NCBI GenBank assembly: GCA_023460085.1
Contig: JAEWRI010000023.1
Location: 186,001 to 250,000 of the forward strand
Source of the DNA: Bacillota bacterium
GTDB taxonomy: Bacteria > Bacillota > Clostridia > Christensenellales > SZUA-584
DNA length: 64,000 nt
Direction: 5' to 3'
In this document: positions 44,025-54,208 of the stretch, one piece after another
Numbering within the stretch: the stretch's first letter is position 1
How the letters are laid out: each line of letters opens with the position of its first letter
Made by a program: the position numbers and the translations under genes
Notes under the pieces: generated by a model
What the model was told of the DNA's origin: nothing
Database searches by the model: none
What the model saw: only the letters and a program-made list of their open reading frames with translations

Positions 44025-45113
44025 TTATGACTCGGTGGCCTTGATTGCCTCAATGATGTCCATATAATCGCTGCAGAACTCAGCATACAGAGGCTCGCAA
44101 GCCGCCTGGAACTTTGCAAGCTCTTCAGCGGAAAGCTCCGTCACCGTGACACCGGCTGCGCGCACGATTTCCTCGGATTGAGCTTCGCGCTCTGTCCAAA
44201 GCTGACGCTGATATAATGCGGATTCCGTTGCGCACTCTTGAATGATTGCCATATCTTCAGCGGACAACTTCGCAGCGGTAACTGCCGACATGATCTGCGG
44301 CTCGGGCACGCGGGTATGCTGATCGAGCACATAATACTGAGCGACCTCATAATGAGAGGTGGATTCGTAGCTGGGCCAGTTGTTTTCTGCGCCGTCAATG
44401 ACACCGGTCTGAAGCGCACCGTAAACTTCACCATATGCCATAGGCACAGGGTTCGCTCCCAGTGCTTCGACCATACCCATCATCAAAGCGGACTCCTGAA
44501 CGCGGATCTTCAGGCCTTTAAGATCTTCAAGTGTATTGATGGGACGTACGGAGTTATAGAAGCTTCTGGAACCGGAGCTATACCAAGATAAGCCGATTAA
44601 CCCGGAAGGCTCCAGTGAATCCAGGAAATCCTGACCGATCTGTCCGTCAAGCACCGCCCACATATGCGCTTCATCTCGATATAAATAGGGCATCTGCAGC
44701 ACGTTCAAAGACGGCGAGAACTCAGCCAGAGGGGACGCGGATACACGGGCAAAATCAATGCCGCCAAACTGCAGCTGTTCAATAACGGACTTCTCGTCAC
44801 CCAACTGCGCGCCCGCATAAACCTCGATCTTAATTCTGCCGTAAGTTTTTTCAAAAACCAAGTCAGCAAATTTTTGTGCAGCTAGAGTTGTCGGATAGTC
44901 TTCCGCCTGGTTTTCTGCATAGCGGAATATAAATTCCGGTTCAGCAGCCATCGAGGGTTCTACCGAGGTGGATTCAGACGGCTCAACGGATGCCTCAGTC
45001 GTGGTCTGAGCTACCGATGCACTGGATGATTCTGTTGTTTCCGCGGTTTTTCCGCACGCGGTAAGCCCCAGAATAAAGATTAAGGCCAACGACAGAGCAA
45101 GTACTTTTTTCAT
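44025..45113 (-). CDS. dctP: TRAP transporter substrate-binding lipoprotein (DctP)
   Basis: 362 residues from ATG at 45113 (GGAGGAAGG upstream). Lipoprotein signal with lipobox LTAC, then an S/T/E-rich linker. The DctP fold follows: FIFRYAENQAEDYPT; GGIDFARVSASPLAEFSP; the carboxylate-clamping Arg region LKGLKIRVQES; and TGVIDGAENNWPSY. Most TRAP binding proteins of uronate operons bind D-glucuronate/D-galacturonate, which fits. Transcribed after the YesMN-type regulators and ahead of a perfect hairpin. Confidence 0.93.
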   Translation of the reverse strand: MKKVLALSLALIFILGLTACGKTAETTESSSASVAQTTTEASVEPSESTSVEPSMAAEPEFIFRYAENQAEDYPTTLAAQKFADLVFEKTYGRIKIEVYAGAQLGDEKSVIEQLQFGGIDFARVSASPLAEFSPSLNVLQMPYLYRDEAHMWAVLDGQIGQDFLDSLEPSGLIGLSWYSSGSRSFYNSVRPINTLEDLKGLKIRVQESALMMGMVEALGANPVPMAYGEVYGALQTGVIDGAENNWPSYESTSHYEVAQYYVLDQHTRVPEPQIMSAVTAAKLSAEDMAIIQECATESALYQRQLWTEREAQSEEIVRAAGVTVTELSAEELAKFQAACEPLYAEFCSDYMDIIEAIKATES

Positions 45114-45244
45114 GATTCCTTCCTCCATATAAAGTATTATGGGTATAACCTTAATTTAAGTGTATAATAACAAAAGTTAATATAATATCAGCAGTTTTTG
45201 ATATTCCCAGTACATTTTTGATTACTTAATTCGGAATTATGGAT

Positions 45245-46801
45245 TCAGGTTTGATCAGCAGCGCTTTTCTCGGGAAACATCGAGGAGCGGTACTCCGATG
45301 GGCTAACGCCCACGATGCGTTTGAAGGCCTTTGTAAAATGGCTGGAGTCCATATACCCGACCTTTTCACCAATCGATTTTATGCTGACGGTAGGGTGCTG
45401 CAGCAAATCCTTGGCCGCCTTTATTCTCATTTCCGTCAGATAGGTTACAAAATTTTTATTAAAGCAGCTTTTAAACAAGCGGCTAAAATGTGCAATCGAG
45501 TAATTCATCTCATTGGCTACCTGTTGCATAAATATATTCCGTTTGAAGTTGGCCTTCATATATTCCTCAACTTCAAACTTGATCTGCATCATGTGGTTTT
45601 TGAAGATACCGGCTTCGTAATCAATTACTTCATTAATCAGCCGGTTTACACTGTTGTATATTTCTTCGATACTGGCTGCCTCGCCGAATCTGGTTTGCAG
45701 ATGAAACATGCTTTCATGTTCAATACCCGATTCTTTTTTCAGGCTATCAAAAGCGCGTTGCAACAACTTATGTGTCTTCTGTACCATGACGCTAATTTCG
45801 AACTGGCGGGCACAAAGCCCGCTTAAAAAATTGCAAACCAAGCTTGCAGCAGCCTCCCTCTCTCCCATGATGATAAGCTGAGCCAGCCTCTGTGCCTCAT
45901 CGCTGTTATGATTACCATCCGTTTTAGCGTTGCACTGAAATACCGCGTCTTCACTCGTACAATTTTGTAGAGAAGAAAATGCATGATAAAAAGCATCCTG
46001 CACGTAATCCATTTTATCAAATTGCTCACTTACCGCACAAATCAACCGCTTATGAAGATGATATTGGGTTTGACTGCAAACCTCTTTCATGAGTTCGTAT
46101 ACATGAGGGCCACAATCCTTATTGAAACATGAAATCACCAATACATAAAGTGAGTCGTCATATTCATAAGAAAAATGCCGCATCCCCGTTCTCCAGCACA
46201 AGCCATTTACCATGCCCCTCAGCCGTTCCGCGCTGATGCCGTCGGGGCTTCTTAAAATTGCGAAAACACCATTACTAAACGAAATGTCCATTAGGGCCAG
46301 CTGCCGGTATACCCATTCCGGACGCAGGTATCCTCCCATCACGGTAAGAACAAGCTGCTCTTCAAATTCTTTTGTCAGCAACTCCATGCTCTTTTGACGC
46401 TGCTCATTGAGCAGCACTTCATCACGATGCAAATTGATCTTTTCCATCATGCGGTTCAATGCGCTCAACAGGTTTTGACTGTTGCAGGGCTTAAGCAGGT
46501 AACCCGAAGCGCCTAAATCAACAGCCTCTTTCGCGTAACCAAATTCGCTGTAAGCAGTCAGAAACATGATTTCACAGCTGGGGAATTCGCTTTTAATCTT
46601 GCGTGCGGCTGCAAGGCCGTCCATACCAGGCATCTGTATGTCCATAAATACCATATCGGCCTGGAGTATGCGCGCAGCATCAATCGCCTCCTGTCCGTTG
46701 GATGCAACTACAACGCGGCAGTCCGACAGCATCCCCTCAATAATTTCTTTTAAGCTGTCCCGTTCAATCTGCTCATCATCAGCTAATACGATATGGTACA
46801 T
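45245..46801 (-). CDS. AraC-type response regulator (YesN-like)
   Basis: 518 residues. Receiver domain with D54 in VFMDIQMPGM, acidic pair D8-D9 and LLKP lysine. A long middle region of about 280 residues of unknown role follows. The C-terminal AraC DNA-binding domain has two helix-turn-helix units (NYSIAHFSRLFKSCF and VGYMDSSHFTKAFKR). Works with the kinase encoded 13 nt upstream. In this arrangement it should activate the TRAP-uronate operon that begins 130 nt downstream. Confidence 0.93.
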   Translation of the reverse strand: MYHIVLADDEQIERDSLKEIIEGMLSDCRVVVASNGQEAIDAARILQADMVFMDIQMPGMDGLAAARKIKSEFPSCEIMFLTAYSEFGYAKEAVDLGASGYLLKPCNSQNLLSALNRMMEKINLHRDEVLLNEQRQKSMELLTKEFEEQLVLTVMGGYLRPEWVYRQLALMDISFSNGVFAILRSPDGISAERLRGMVNGLCWRTGMRHFSYEYDDSLYVLVISCFNKDCGPHVYELMKEVCSQTQYHLHKRLICAVSEQFDKMDYVQDAFYHAFSSLQNCTSEDAVFQCNAKTDGNHNSDEAQRLAQLIIMGEREAAASLVCNFLSGLCARQFEISVMVQKTHKLLQRAFDSLKKESGIEHESMFHLQTRFGEAASIEEIYNSVNRLINEVIDYEAGIFKNHMMQIKFEVEEYMKANFKRNIFMQQVANEMNYSIAHFSRLFKSCFNKNFVTYLTEMRIKAAKDLLQHPTVSIKSIGEKVGYMDSSHFTKAFKRIVGVSPSEYRSSMFPEKSAADQT

Positions 46802-46814
46802 ACACTCACCTCGT

Positions 46815-48344
46815 TTATCTCGCGGGCAACTCCTGGCTTGCCTTTTTCGGCAGGGTAATCCGCACCGCAGTACCCAGCCCCACTTTACTGTTAATCACAA
46901 ACTCACTTTCAGGGTACATTAGCTTCAAGCGGGTTTTTACGTTTCCAAGGCCGATCCCTGAAACATGCCCCACATAATCGCTATTTTCGCTGGTCAGTAC
47001 ATTCAGCACCTCCGGGCTGATTCCCCTGCCATTGTCTACGACCTTAATCACGATTTTACCGTCCATACCAAGTATGCTGACGCGGATCTGCCCGCCTTCA
47101 GTTTTGGGAGTTATGCCGTGTATAACCGAGTTTTCAACGATGGGCTGAAGAACGAACGGCGGTACTCTTACCACATCGGTATTGATGCAACAGTAAATGG
47201 AGAACCCCATACGAATACCGAAACGCTCATGCTGAACGTATATGTAATCGTTGATGATATCGAGTTCGCGTGTGAGCGTTACGCTTTTATTATCCGTTTC
47301 AAGGTTGTATCGAAAAAGATTTGAAAGCCTATGGATCAATTCTTCGGTTCTTTCCGCATTTTCGACAGCTGCCATACGCGATATCGTATTGAGTGTATTA
47401 AACAGAAAGTGGGGATTAATCTGGCTTTGCAGCATGGACATCTGCATTTCCTTAAATTCTTTCTCGGTATTGATGCGGATAATTTCTTCTTGATGCAGCT
47501 GACTTTCAAGTTCATTGTTTTGATGCAGCGTGTTGATCAACTGCGCGGTGGATCGTTTCATCTTATTAAATACGTTTACGAGTTCTCCGATTTCATCCCT
47601 ATTCTGAACTTCTATATCGGGTACATCCATACCGCTGTCGGCAATCGCCTTTGACGACCTTGAAAGCGCGAGTAACGGTTTGATAATATGGTTCATCGTA
47701 ATCCAATTGAGTATAAATGCAATCGCAACAACAAATATGCCAAGACCAATGGCAAATACGGGAAGTATGCTGAAAACATTCGCTATTTTTGCGTAGCTCT
47801 CGTTCCCCTGCGTAAGTGTTTCCTGCATCAGTTGCTTCAGATATCCTTTGATATAGTTCCCAATGCTCAGTATCTTATAATATTCCTTGATATATTGCGT
47901 ATTCTTTGGGTCTTCCGTATTAATAAGAGTACCACACCTTTGCATATAGCTTTGGCATGATGTCTTGATTGCTTGTGTAAGCAGATAGCGCTGTATTCCA
48001 ATTTGTTTGTAAGCATTATTTAGTTTCTCAAGATCGGTTTTCAGTATTTGCGTTTGTGCAAGGTATTCCGCTTCAAACAGCTCTTCGTTCTTGTCGTTTT
48101 CATAATTAATAAAAGCAGTGTTTAATCTATCGAAATCATTTTGTACCGTATTAACAGCGTAGCTATCACCAAGTATGACGTTAAAGTCTGCCAAGTATTT
48201 ATTGGTCATAACAATGTTAAATAAGGTTACGATCAAAACCATTGTAGAAACAATAATGACAAATCCCATCATCTTTTTTCTTATAGATAGAGAAAGCCAC
48301 CAATCCAATACTTTCATTACTTTTGGGATCTTATGATTCGACAA
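46815..48344 (-). CDS. Sensor histidine kinase (YesM-like)
   Basis: 509 residues starting at TTG (48344), which has AAAGGG eight bases upstream; an internal ATG at 48317 lacks a site. Two membrane spans (about 25-46 and 186-210) flank an extracellular helical sensor of about 140 residues. A HAMP domain follows (LSRSSKAIADSGMDV...), then a coiled coil, the His_kinase block QINPHFLFNTLN and HATPase with PPFVLQPIVENSVIHG. Senses an extracellular cue, probably pectin- or uronate-derived, or an interacting binding protein. Confidence 0.92.
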   Translation of the reverse strand: MSNHKIPKVMKVLDWWLSLSIRKKMMGFVIIVSTMVLIVTLFNIVMTNKYLADFNVILGDSYAVNTVQNDFDRLNTAFINYENDKNEELFEAEYLAQTQILKTDLEKLNNAYKQIGIQRYLLTQAIKTSCQSYMQRCGTLINTEDPKNTQYIKEYYKILSIGNYIKGYLKQLMQETLTQGNESYAKIANVFSILPVFAIGLGIFVVAIAFILNWITMNHIIKPLLALSRSSKAIADSGMDVPDIEVQNRDEIGELVNVFNKMKRSTAQLINTLHQNNELESQLHQEEIIRINTEKEFKEMQMSMLQSQINPHFLFNTLNTISRMAAVENAERTEELIHRLSNLFRYNLETDNKSVTLTRELDIINDYIYVQHERFGIRMGFSIYCCINTDVVRVPPFVLQPIVENSVIHGITPKTEGGQIRVSILGMDGKIVIKVVDNGRGISPEVLNVLTSENSDYVGHVSGIGLGNVKTRLKLMYPESEFVINSKVGLGTAVRITLPKKASQELPAR

Positions 48345-48610
48345 ATGATCATCCCTTTACGTAATATGTTATTTTATGCTGTGTATTTTCCATTTATAAT
48401 GTGTTTATTATTATATTTACATTTTCTTTGCTTGTCAAATTATGAGGTGTCTATACCCTTTAAATTTTCGTAATAAACATTTATTTGATAGTTTACAATT
48501 ACATTATTATGGTCAGATATAAAAACTGAGAGTATTAAATTTATATTCAAATTTACATTTGCAGTTTCCAATAAGCAATAGGTCCGGGATAAATTCTAAA
48601 AAACCCAGCA
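48345..48610. other. AT-rich gap upstream of the YesM-like kinase
   Basis: About 265 nt, strongly AT-rich, likely holding the promoter of the regulator-uronate operon. No clear boxes could be assigned and no gene is seen. Confidence 0.4.
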
Positions 48611-48838
48611 GTTGGACCGCCGATTTTGTTTTACTTTCAGTAGTATAGCATAGATTTTTGAGTATTTTATAGGCCACATAGGCATAGAAGAAACGCCCGA
48701 AACACCGATAAATAGGCACATTCGGCTTCTCGCCTTGCGTGTTTCGAACCATACGCCTACCGCCTCTTAAGCGAAAGGCCGCGCGTTCGAATCGCGCCGG
48801 GACCGCCAGAAACCCCGATGGCAAACTGATTACGGGGC
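48611..48838. repeat. Dispersed tRNA-Arg-like repeat, copy C
   Basis: Left block (48611-48662) nearly identical to fragment D. Then ATAGGCACATTCGGCTTC as in copy A, and the tRNA-like 3' half at 48761-48808 (loop CTCTTAA; T-arm intact; end GGGACCGCCA). The right part stops within the first terminator stem (AACCCC...GGGGC), so this copy is 3'-truncated. The rest to 49015 is AT-rich and without a gene. Confidence 0.75.
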
Positions 48839-49015
48839 AGAAAGTAAATGCAAGTATACTTTTTATTCTACCTTTTATACAATTATAGAATCTCTTGGCA
48901 TACTATAGACTTATTACAGCGGTATGTGAATGTTGATTGCTAACCTTTTTGATGCGTTGTAAAGTTACCGTTGACATATGCACTTTGCCGCAGCTGCGAT
49001 GCCACTCCCCCCTTA

Positions 49016-50578
49016 TTATCCGATGATAACCGTCCCCCAGGGCGGCACCGACAGCACACCGCCCGCCAGTTCGGATGACTGTACCCCTATCGTCAGCGCA
49101 TCCAGAATGGATCCTCCCGCCGTCCACTGCACGCTGACTTGTTCCGAACTCAGATTGTGAACGACCGCGACCGAACTTTTTCCGTATTGCGCGGTGAAGC
49201 CGCACAATGCCATTGCGTCCAGCGGCAGCGCCTTGATGATGCCGTTGGCAATTTGCGGATACCGTTCGCGCACCTGAATCACCCGGATGTAGAAGGAAAG
49301 TACGGATTCGCTGTCCGATAGCTGCTGTGCAACGCCCGCTTCCACCGGGATCACATCCGCCGCACCTGGTACAGGCAACGCCATCCCGGTATCGTCGGTG
49401 ACCGACCACTCCATCGGCGTGCGCTTGTCCGGATCCGTAAGCCCTGCGCCGCCCAGCATACCGATCTCCTCGCCGTAATAGATGAATGCGTTGCCCGGCA
49501 TCAGCAGGTATATTGCCGCGGCCTGCTTCTGCATCGCCGTATTTCCGACAAACGACCACCCACTGCGCAGCGTATCATGATTGCTCAAAAACACCGCATC
49601 CTGCGCCGAAGGATTCGCGGCGGACATCTGTTGCTGCCAGCGCTCCATCGCACGGGCCAACGCTGCGCCGTCCGCATTTTTCAAGGCTCGTATGATGGCT
49701 CCGCCGTTTTGCGAAAACGGAAAGTTAAACAAGCTGTCGATGCCGCTCAGATATAGCTCGGCAATTTCCGCCGCGTCTGCCCACACCTCGCCAACAATAT
49801 AAATGTCGTCCTTATACGCCGTCATCTCTCCACATAGCCAGGAGAGAAACTCCGTATTCTTTTCTCTGTCGCCCGTATAGTAGGAGGTAACCGCGTCCAG
49901 CCGAAAGCCGTCCGCACCCATATCCACCCAAAATCGGCAGATATCCAATATCTCCTGCCGGACCGCGTTGTTGTCCAGATTTAAATCCGGCATGCCTGCG
50001 CCAAAAACCGCTTCATAATACCAGCCCGGCGCACCGCTCACCGCGTAATAGCTTTCATTCTTTTTATCCTGTGAAAACCGGTAATACTCGCAGGCCGTGC
50101 TCCGCCCATCTCCGCCTTGTCTCAACTCGTTCCATGCCGCGACAAACCACGGATTCGCAAACGCGGTATGGTTCACCGGCATATCAATGATCAACAGGAT
50201 ATCGCGTTTGTCGCATTCCTGCGCCAGCTCCTTAAAATCCTCCAGCGTACCGTAGGCCTCATCCACGCTGTAATAATCCGTTACGTCGTACTTGTGGTAG
50301 GTGGGCGACGGCATGATGGGCATCAGATAAATCCCGCCCACATGCAGCGAGGCCTCCGAATGGGTGCTGCCGTCGTTGAGATAGTTCAGTTTTTGAATGA
50401 TTCCCTGCAGATCGCCGGTGCCGTCCCCATCTGAATCATAAAACCCGCCGACATAGATCTCATAGAAGACGCGGCTGCCCTGCTCCTTCGCCTCGCCGCA
50501 GCCGCCCGCCATGCAAAGCGGCAGCAGAAGAGCCGCCGCCACAATCCGCTTGAGGTGTCCCGTCAAGCTGCTTCTCAT
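49016..50578 (-). CDS. Secreted alpha-amylase lipoprotein (GH13)
   Basis: 520 residues. Lipoprotein signal ending near C27 (MAGGC; the -3 residue is Ala, so the lipobox is weak). GH13 barrel with catalytic D228 (GFRLDAV), E264 (VGEVWAD) and D335 (SNHD), and the calcium/substrate region DMPVNH at 132-137. Acts on alpha-1,4-glucans outside the membrane, releasing maltodextrins for the MalEFG-type transporter. Start overlaps the LacI stop by 4 nt. Length and N-terminal YEIYVGGFYDSDGDGTGDL resemble Gram-positive oligo-acting amylases. Confidence 0.93.
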   Translation of the reverse strand: MRSSLTGHLKRIVAAALLLPLCMAGGCGEAKEQGSRVFYEIYVGGFYDSDGDGTGDLQGIIQKLNYLNDGSTHSEASLHVGGIYLMPIMPSPTYHKYDVTDYYSVDEAYGTLEDFKELAQECDKRDILLIIDMPVNHTAFANPWFVAAWNELRQGGDGRSTACEYYRFSQDKKNESYYAVSGAPGWYYEAVFGAGMPDLNLDNNAVRQEILDICRFWVDMGADGFRLDAVTSYYTGDREKNTEFLSWLCGEMTAYKDDIYIVGEVWADAAEIAELYLSGIDSLFNFPFSQNGGAIIRALKNADGAALARAMERWQQQMSAANPSAQDAVFLSNHDTLRSGWSFVGNTAMQKQAAAIYLLMPGNAFIYYGEEIGMLGGAGLTDPDKRTPMEWSVTDDTGMALPVPGAADVIPVEAGVAQQLSDSESVLSFYIRVIQVRERYPQIANGIIKALPLDAMALCGFTAQYGKSSVAVVHNLSSEQVSVQWTAGGSILDALTIGVQSSELAGGVLSVPPWGTVIIG

Positions 50579-51582
50579 GCCTTTGTGGAGCCGCGTACAA
50601 TCAGCACAGGCAGCGTAGAATATGACTGCACCTGCAGATTTGGCTTTTTGATCTTCTCCAGCACCAGATTGCCGGCTTCAAACCCTAAATCGTATACGTC
50701 GATATTGACCACCGTCAGCATGGGATCAGTGATGCGTGAAAATGGATAGTCATCAAAGGTAATTACCGCAACATCGCGCGGGATTGCCACATTGGCGTGC
50801 TCCAGCGCCTTGACACAGCCCAGCGCGATATGATTGTTGGCGCATATCACCGCATCGGGCCGCTCTTTGAGAGTCAGCAGCTCGTTCATCATCCGATACC
50901 CGTCCTGACGGGTGGAGTCCCCCTGCTTCAGATACTCCTCACAAAAGTGGATATGGCCTTCCTGCATGGCTTTATGGGTACCCTGCCACCGCGCAAAGGA
51001 TATGGCATCATTCTGTCTGCCTCCCACATACGCAATTCGCCGCCGCCCGATATCCATCAGGTGGTTGGCTGCCATCTGACCGCTGTACGGATTGTTGTTA
51101 TCGATCCAGCACAGGTGACTGTTGAAGCCCGGTACGCCGATCACAATATGCGGAAAATTTTCCTTGGTGATCATCTGTGCAAGATCACGCGTCATCACCG
51201 AGGCATGTGCCACGATGCCGTCCACGCTCTTCTGCGCAATAATTGTTTTCACCACACCGATCCCATTTACATCCGTCGCCAACAGGCTCAGCGTATACCC
51301 CTTTCTCGCCAATGCGGCCTGCGTGCCAGACATAATCTCAAACATATGCGGGTTCGCAAACGCCGCATCCCGCTCCAAACATGTAATAAACGCAATATTG
51401 TTGGTCGCCTGCCGCGCAAAGCTCTGCGCGCGTCGGTTGGGAGTATAGGACAGCTCATCCATGGCCTTTTTGACACGCTCCACCGTGGCATCCGAAATAG
51501 ATGGCGACCCATTGATCACCTTGGATACGGTGGCGATGGACGTTCCGGCCGCGCTGGCCACATCCCTGATGGTTACCGACAT
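50575..51582 (-). CDS. LacI-family regulator of the maltodextrin locus
   Basis: 335 residues with helix-turn-helix VTIRDVASAAGTSIATVSKVIN and an intact hinge and effector domain (ICANNHIALGCVKALE; VITFDDYPFSRI). Encoded between the two GH13 genes, like MalR/CcpA-type maltose regulators. Paired TTRGTTAACYGTTTWCC motifs upstream of the CBM26 gene are candidate operators. Likely binds a maltodextrin or a catabolite signal. Confidence 0.92.
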   Translation of the reverse strand: MSVTIRDVASAAGTSIATVSKVINGSPSISDATVERVKKAMDELSYTPNRRAQSFARQATNNIAFITCLERDAAFANPHMFEIMSGTQAALARKGYTLSLLATDVNGIGVVKTIIAQKSVDGIVAHASVMTRDLAQMITKENFPHIVIGVPGFNSHLCWIDNNNPYSGQMAANHLMDIGRRRIAYVGGRQNDAISFARWQGTHKAMQEGHIHFCEEYLKQGDSTRQDGYRMMNELLTLKERPDAVICANNHIALGCVKALEHANVAIPRDVAVITFDDYPFSRITDPMLTVVNIDVYDLGFEAGNLVLEKIKKPNLQVQSYSTLPVLIVRGSTKA

Positions 51583-51608
51583 GACATCACCTCTGGAAAA
51601 TTATACAC

Positions 51609-53333
51609 TTATACGGGCTTACAGACAACCGCATATCCGTTTGCGTCCAGTCTGCCGCCGCTTAGCCCCTGCGCCATCAGCAGCTCTCCATCCATCCACT
51701 CGGCATGTAGCTCCGCGTCCATGACTCCGGCGTTCAGCGCAACCACCAGCCGTTCGTTGCTGTCGCGCCGTTCAAACACGTAGAGCCCGCTGTTCTGTGC
51801 CGCATGGAGCGTCGCATATGTACCGCGCCGCAGACTTTCATGGCTGTTGCGCAGCGAAGCCGCCATCCTGTAATGCTTCAGCAATTCCCCATCCTCGTCA
51901 AAGCGCATCGGACTGCGGTAATCACTTTCCAAAACGCCTTCAATGCCCTGTTCGTCTCCATAGAAGATGGACGGCGGCCCGATGAACGTCATTTGGAAAA
52001 GCACCGCCAGTTTAAGCTTATAAATGTCCCCGCCGCACAACGACAGAAAGCGCGGAACGTCGTGACTGTCCAGCAGATTGAACTGCCCATAGGAAACATT
52101 GTAGCGGTACCGCATGCGCATCTGCGTTATGCGCCCGTCAAACTGCGCCGCGTCCACGCTTCCGTGCGCAAAAAAATCCCGGCAGTGCTTACGAAAGTCG
52201 TAATTCATGGTGGAGTCGAACTTGCTGCCGTCCAGCCAGAACCCCGCGCTTTCCCATACCTCGCCAATCAGCACGCAATCCGGCTTGGCAGCTTTGGCGG
52301 CTTTGCGAAACTCGTTCCAGAAATCGTGGTCAACTTCGCTGGCCACATCCAGACGCCAGCCATCAATGTCGTAGTGATTAATCCAATGAGTACATACATC
52401 AAGGAAATACCGCCGCACCTCCGGATTTCCGGTGTTCAGCTTGGGCATCAGCCGTTCGTAACCAAAGCATTCGTAACCGGGATAGGCCTCGGGGTCGTCC
52501 GGCTTGACCACAGGAAACTGCAGCCCGTAGAACCAGTCCGCATACTTTGACTGCTCTCCCTTTTCCACCACATCGTTGAAGGCAAAGAAATCCCAGCCGC
52601 AATGGTTGAATACCCCGTCAATAATGATGCGCATGCCCATTTTGTGGCATGCATCCACCAGCACCTTAAAATCATCGTTCGTGCCAAAGCACGGATCGAT
52701 CGTATAGTAGTCGATCAGGTCATACTTATGATATTCTCCCGCGGCGAATATGGGGTTGATATAGATACAGTTTGCGCCCAGCGACCGGATATACGGCAGG
52801 TTCTCACGGATGCCGTTGATTGTGCCGCCCAGCTTGCCGCGTGTCTCAATGCCGCCAAACTGTCTGGCGCAGGGCGTCAGGCTGATATGCCCCGCCGAAG
52901 TCGCAAAGCTGTCCGGGAATATATTATACACCACCGCATTCTTAAACCATTCCGGAACATCGACAATATCTTCCCGGCGGTTATACGGAAGCTGGTAATA
53001 CTCGGAGCGTTCGGCCACCGTCTTGCCGGCAAACAGATCGGCGTAGTACAACGTATTTTCCTTGCCGTCGCTCAGTTCAAAATAGTAACAGATTCGCCTG
53101 TACGGGCTTTTAAGGATCACTTCAAAATAGTCAAACCACTCGTCCTGTGCCTCGCGCGTCATATCCACGCCGGAGAACACCACGGGAGTCTGGCGGCACG
53201 CGCGGTCGCCATAAAACAGGCGGCAACGCTTGAGGTCTCCCCGTGCCGCCCGCAGTCGGAAAACCACATGTTCTTCGTCCATTCCATGTGCATAGCTGGA
53301 CATCGGTATATGCAAAATAGCCTCTCTCTTCAT
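51609..53333 (-). CDS. Cytoplasmic neopullulanase/cyclomaltodextrinase (GH13)
   Basis: 574 residues. N-terminal CBM34-like beta-sandwich (1-125), then a GH13_20-type barrel with catalytic D329 (GWRLDV), E358 (IGEVWE) and D425 (DSHDV). VFNHCGWDFFAF at 241-252 is the subfamily marker. No signal peptide, so it works inside the cell on imported maltodextrins, cyclodextrins or pullulan fragments. GAGGA lies six bases before the ATG. Directly follows malG. Confidence 0.93.
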   Translation of the reverse strand: MKREAILHIPMSSYAHGMDEEHVVFRLRAARGDLKRCRLFYGDRACRQTPVVFSGVDMTREAQDEWFDYFEVILKSPYRRICYYFELSDGKENTLYYADLFAGKTVAERSEYYQLPYNRREDIVDVPEWFKNAVVYNIFPDSFATSAGHISLTPCARQFGGIETRGKLGGTINGIRENLPYIRSLGANCIYINPIFAAGEYHKYDLIDYYTIDPCFGTNDDFKVLVDACHKMGMRIIIDGVFNHCGWDFFAFNDVVEKGEQSKYADWFYGLQFPVVKPDDPEAYPGYECFGYERLMPKLNTGNPEVRRYFLDVCTHWINHYDIDGWRLDVASEVDHDFWNEFRKAAKAAKPDCVLIGEVWESAGFWLDGSKFDSTMNYDFRKHCRDFFAHGSVDAAQFDGRITQMRMRYRYNVSYGQFNLLDSHDVPRFLSLCGGDIYKLKLAVLFQMTFIGPPSIFYGDEQGIEGVLESDYRSPMRFDEDGELLKHYRMAASLRNSHESLRRGTYATLHAAQNSGLYVFERRDSNERLVVALNAGVMDAELHAEWMDGELLMAQGLSGGRLDANGYAVVCKPV

Positions 53334-53359
53334 GCGAAATCCTCAAGATTCAAATTAAA

Positions 53360-54208
53360 TTACCCTTTTACCCCGCCCGCTGTCAGGCCAGATACCATGT
53401 TGCGCTGCAGCGCAAGAAAGATGATCAGCACGGGGATGGAGATGACGAGTGAAGCCGCCGCAAACACCGGCCAACTCCCGGACATCTCGTTAGCCTGCAG
53501 CGAATACAGCCCCGCTGCGAGCGTATAGTTTTCTGCGCCAGTCAGAAACGTAATCGCAAAGATATATTCGTTCCACACAAATATCAGAATCATCACGGCT
53601 GTAACGATGATGGCCGGCTTGGCCAGCGGCATGACGATTTTCATCACAAGCTGGAAATCATTTGCGCCGTCGATATGTGCAGCCTCCTCAATATCCACCG
53701 GTATGGTATCAAAATAACCCTTTATGTTCCAAAGACCGAAAATCGCCATGGTGCCAATATAGATGATAACCAGCCCTGTTTTGGTGTTGATCAGCCCCAT
53801 CGGGCTTATGAGCTTGTAAATAGCGAACATGGACAGGATCGCGGGAAATGCATTAAGGATTAGTAGTATATTCAATATGGTTTTACGCCCACGAAACCGA
53901 AAGCGCGAGAACGCGTACGCCCCCGGCACGGCAACCGCCAGAGACAGCGCAACCGTTGAAACCGCCAGAATAACGCTGTTCTTCAGCCATAGCAGCACCG
54001 CCTCCTCCGTGAATACCACCTTATAGTTTTCCAGCGTAAAGTTTTTCGGTATGAACGAGAAGGACGATCCCAAAAGGCTGTTCTGCGCGTTAAAGGACAC
54101 TGAAAGCGCGTACAGTATGGGGATCATGGTGACAGTGCACACGAGAATGAAGAATACGTTCAGCCCTGCCTTTGCGGTCAGTTTTTTCAGTTTTTTCTTC
54201 ATGCTCAT
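53360..54208 (-). CDS. malG: Maltodextrin ABC transporter permease (MalG-like)
   Basis: 282 residues, six membrane spans. The coupling EAA loop reads EEAAHIDGANDFQLVMKIVM, typical of MalG. Overlaps the malF stop by 4 nt. Confidence 0.93.
   Translation of the reverse strand: MSMKKKLKKLTAKAGLNVFFILVCTVTMIPILYALSVSFNAQNSLLGSSFSFIPKNFTLENYKVVFTEEAVLLWLKNSVILAVSTVALSLAVAVPGAYAFSRFRFRGRKTILNILLILNAFPAILSMFAIYKLISPMGLINTKTGLVIIYIGTMAIFGLWNIKGYFDTIPVDIEEAAHIDGANDFQLVMKIVMPLAKPAIIVTAVMILIFVWNEYIFAITFLTGAENYTLAAGLYSLQANEMSGSWPVFAAASLVISIPVLIIFLALQRNMVSGLTAGGVKG

Noticed and set aside
48903..49559. Minus-strand frame of 218 codons overlapping the amylase 3' end
   Set aside because: Its residues are Arg/Gly-rich, typical of an out-of-frame read of a GC-rich gene; the amylase frame explains the region.
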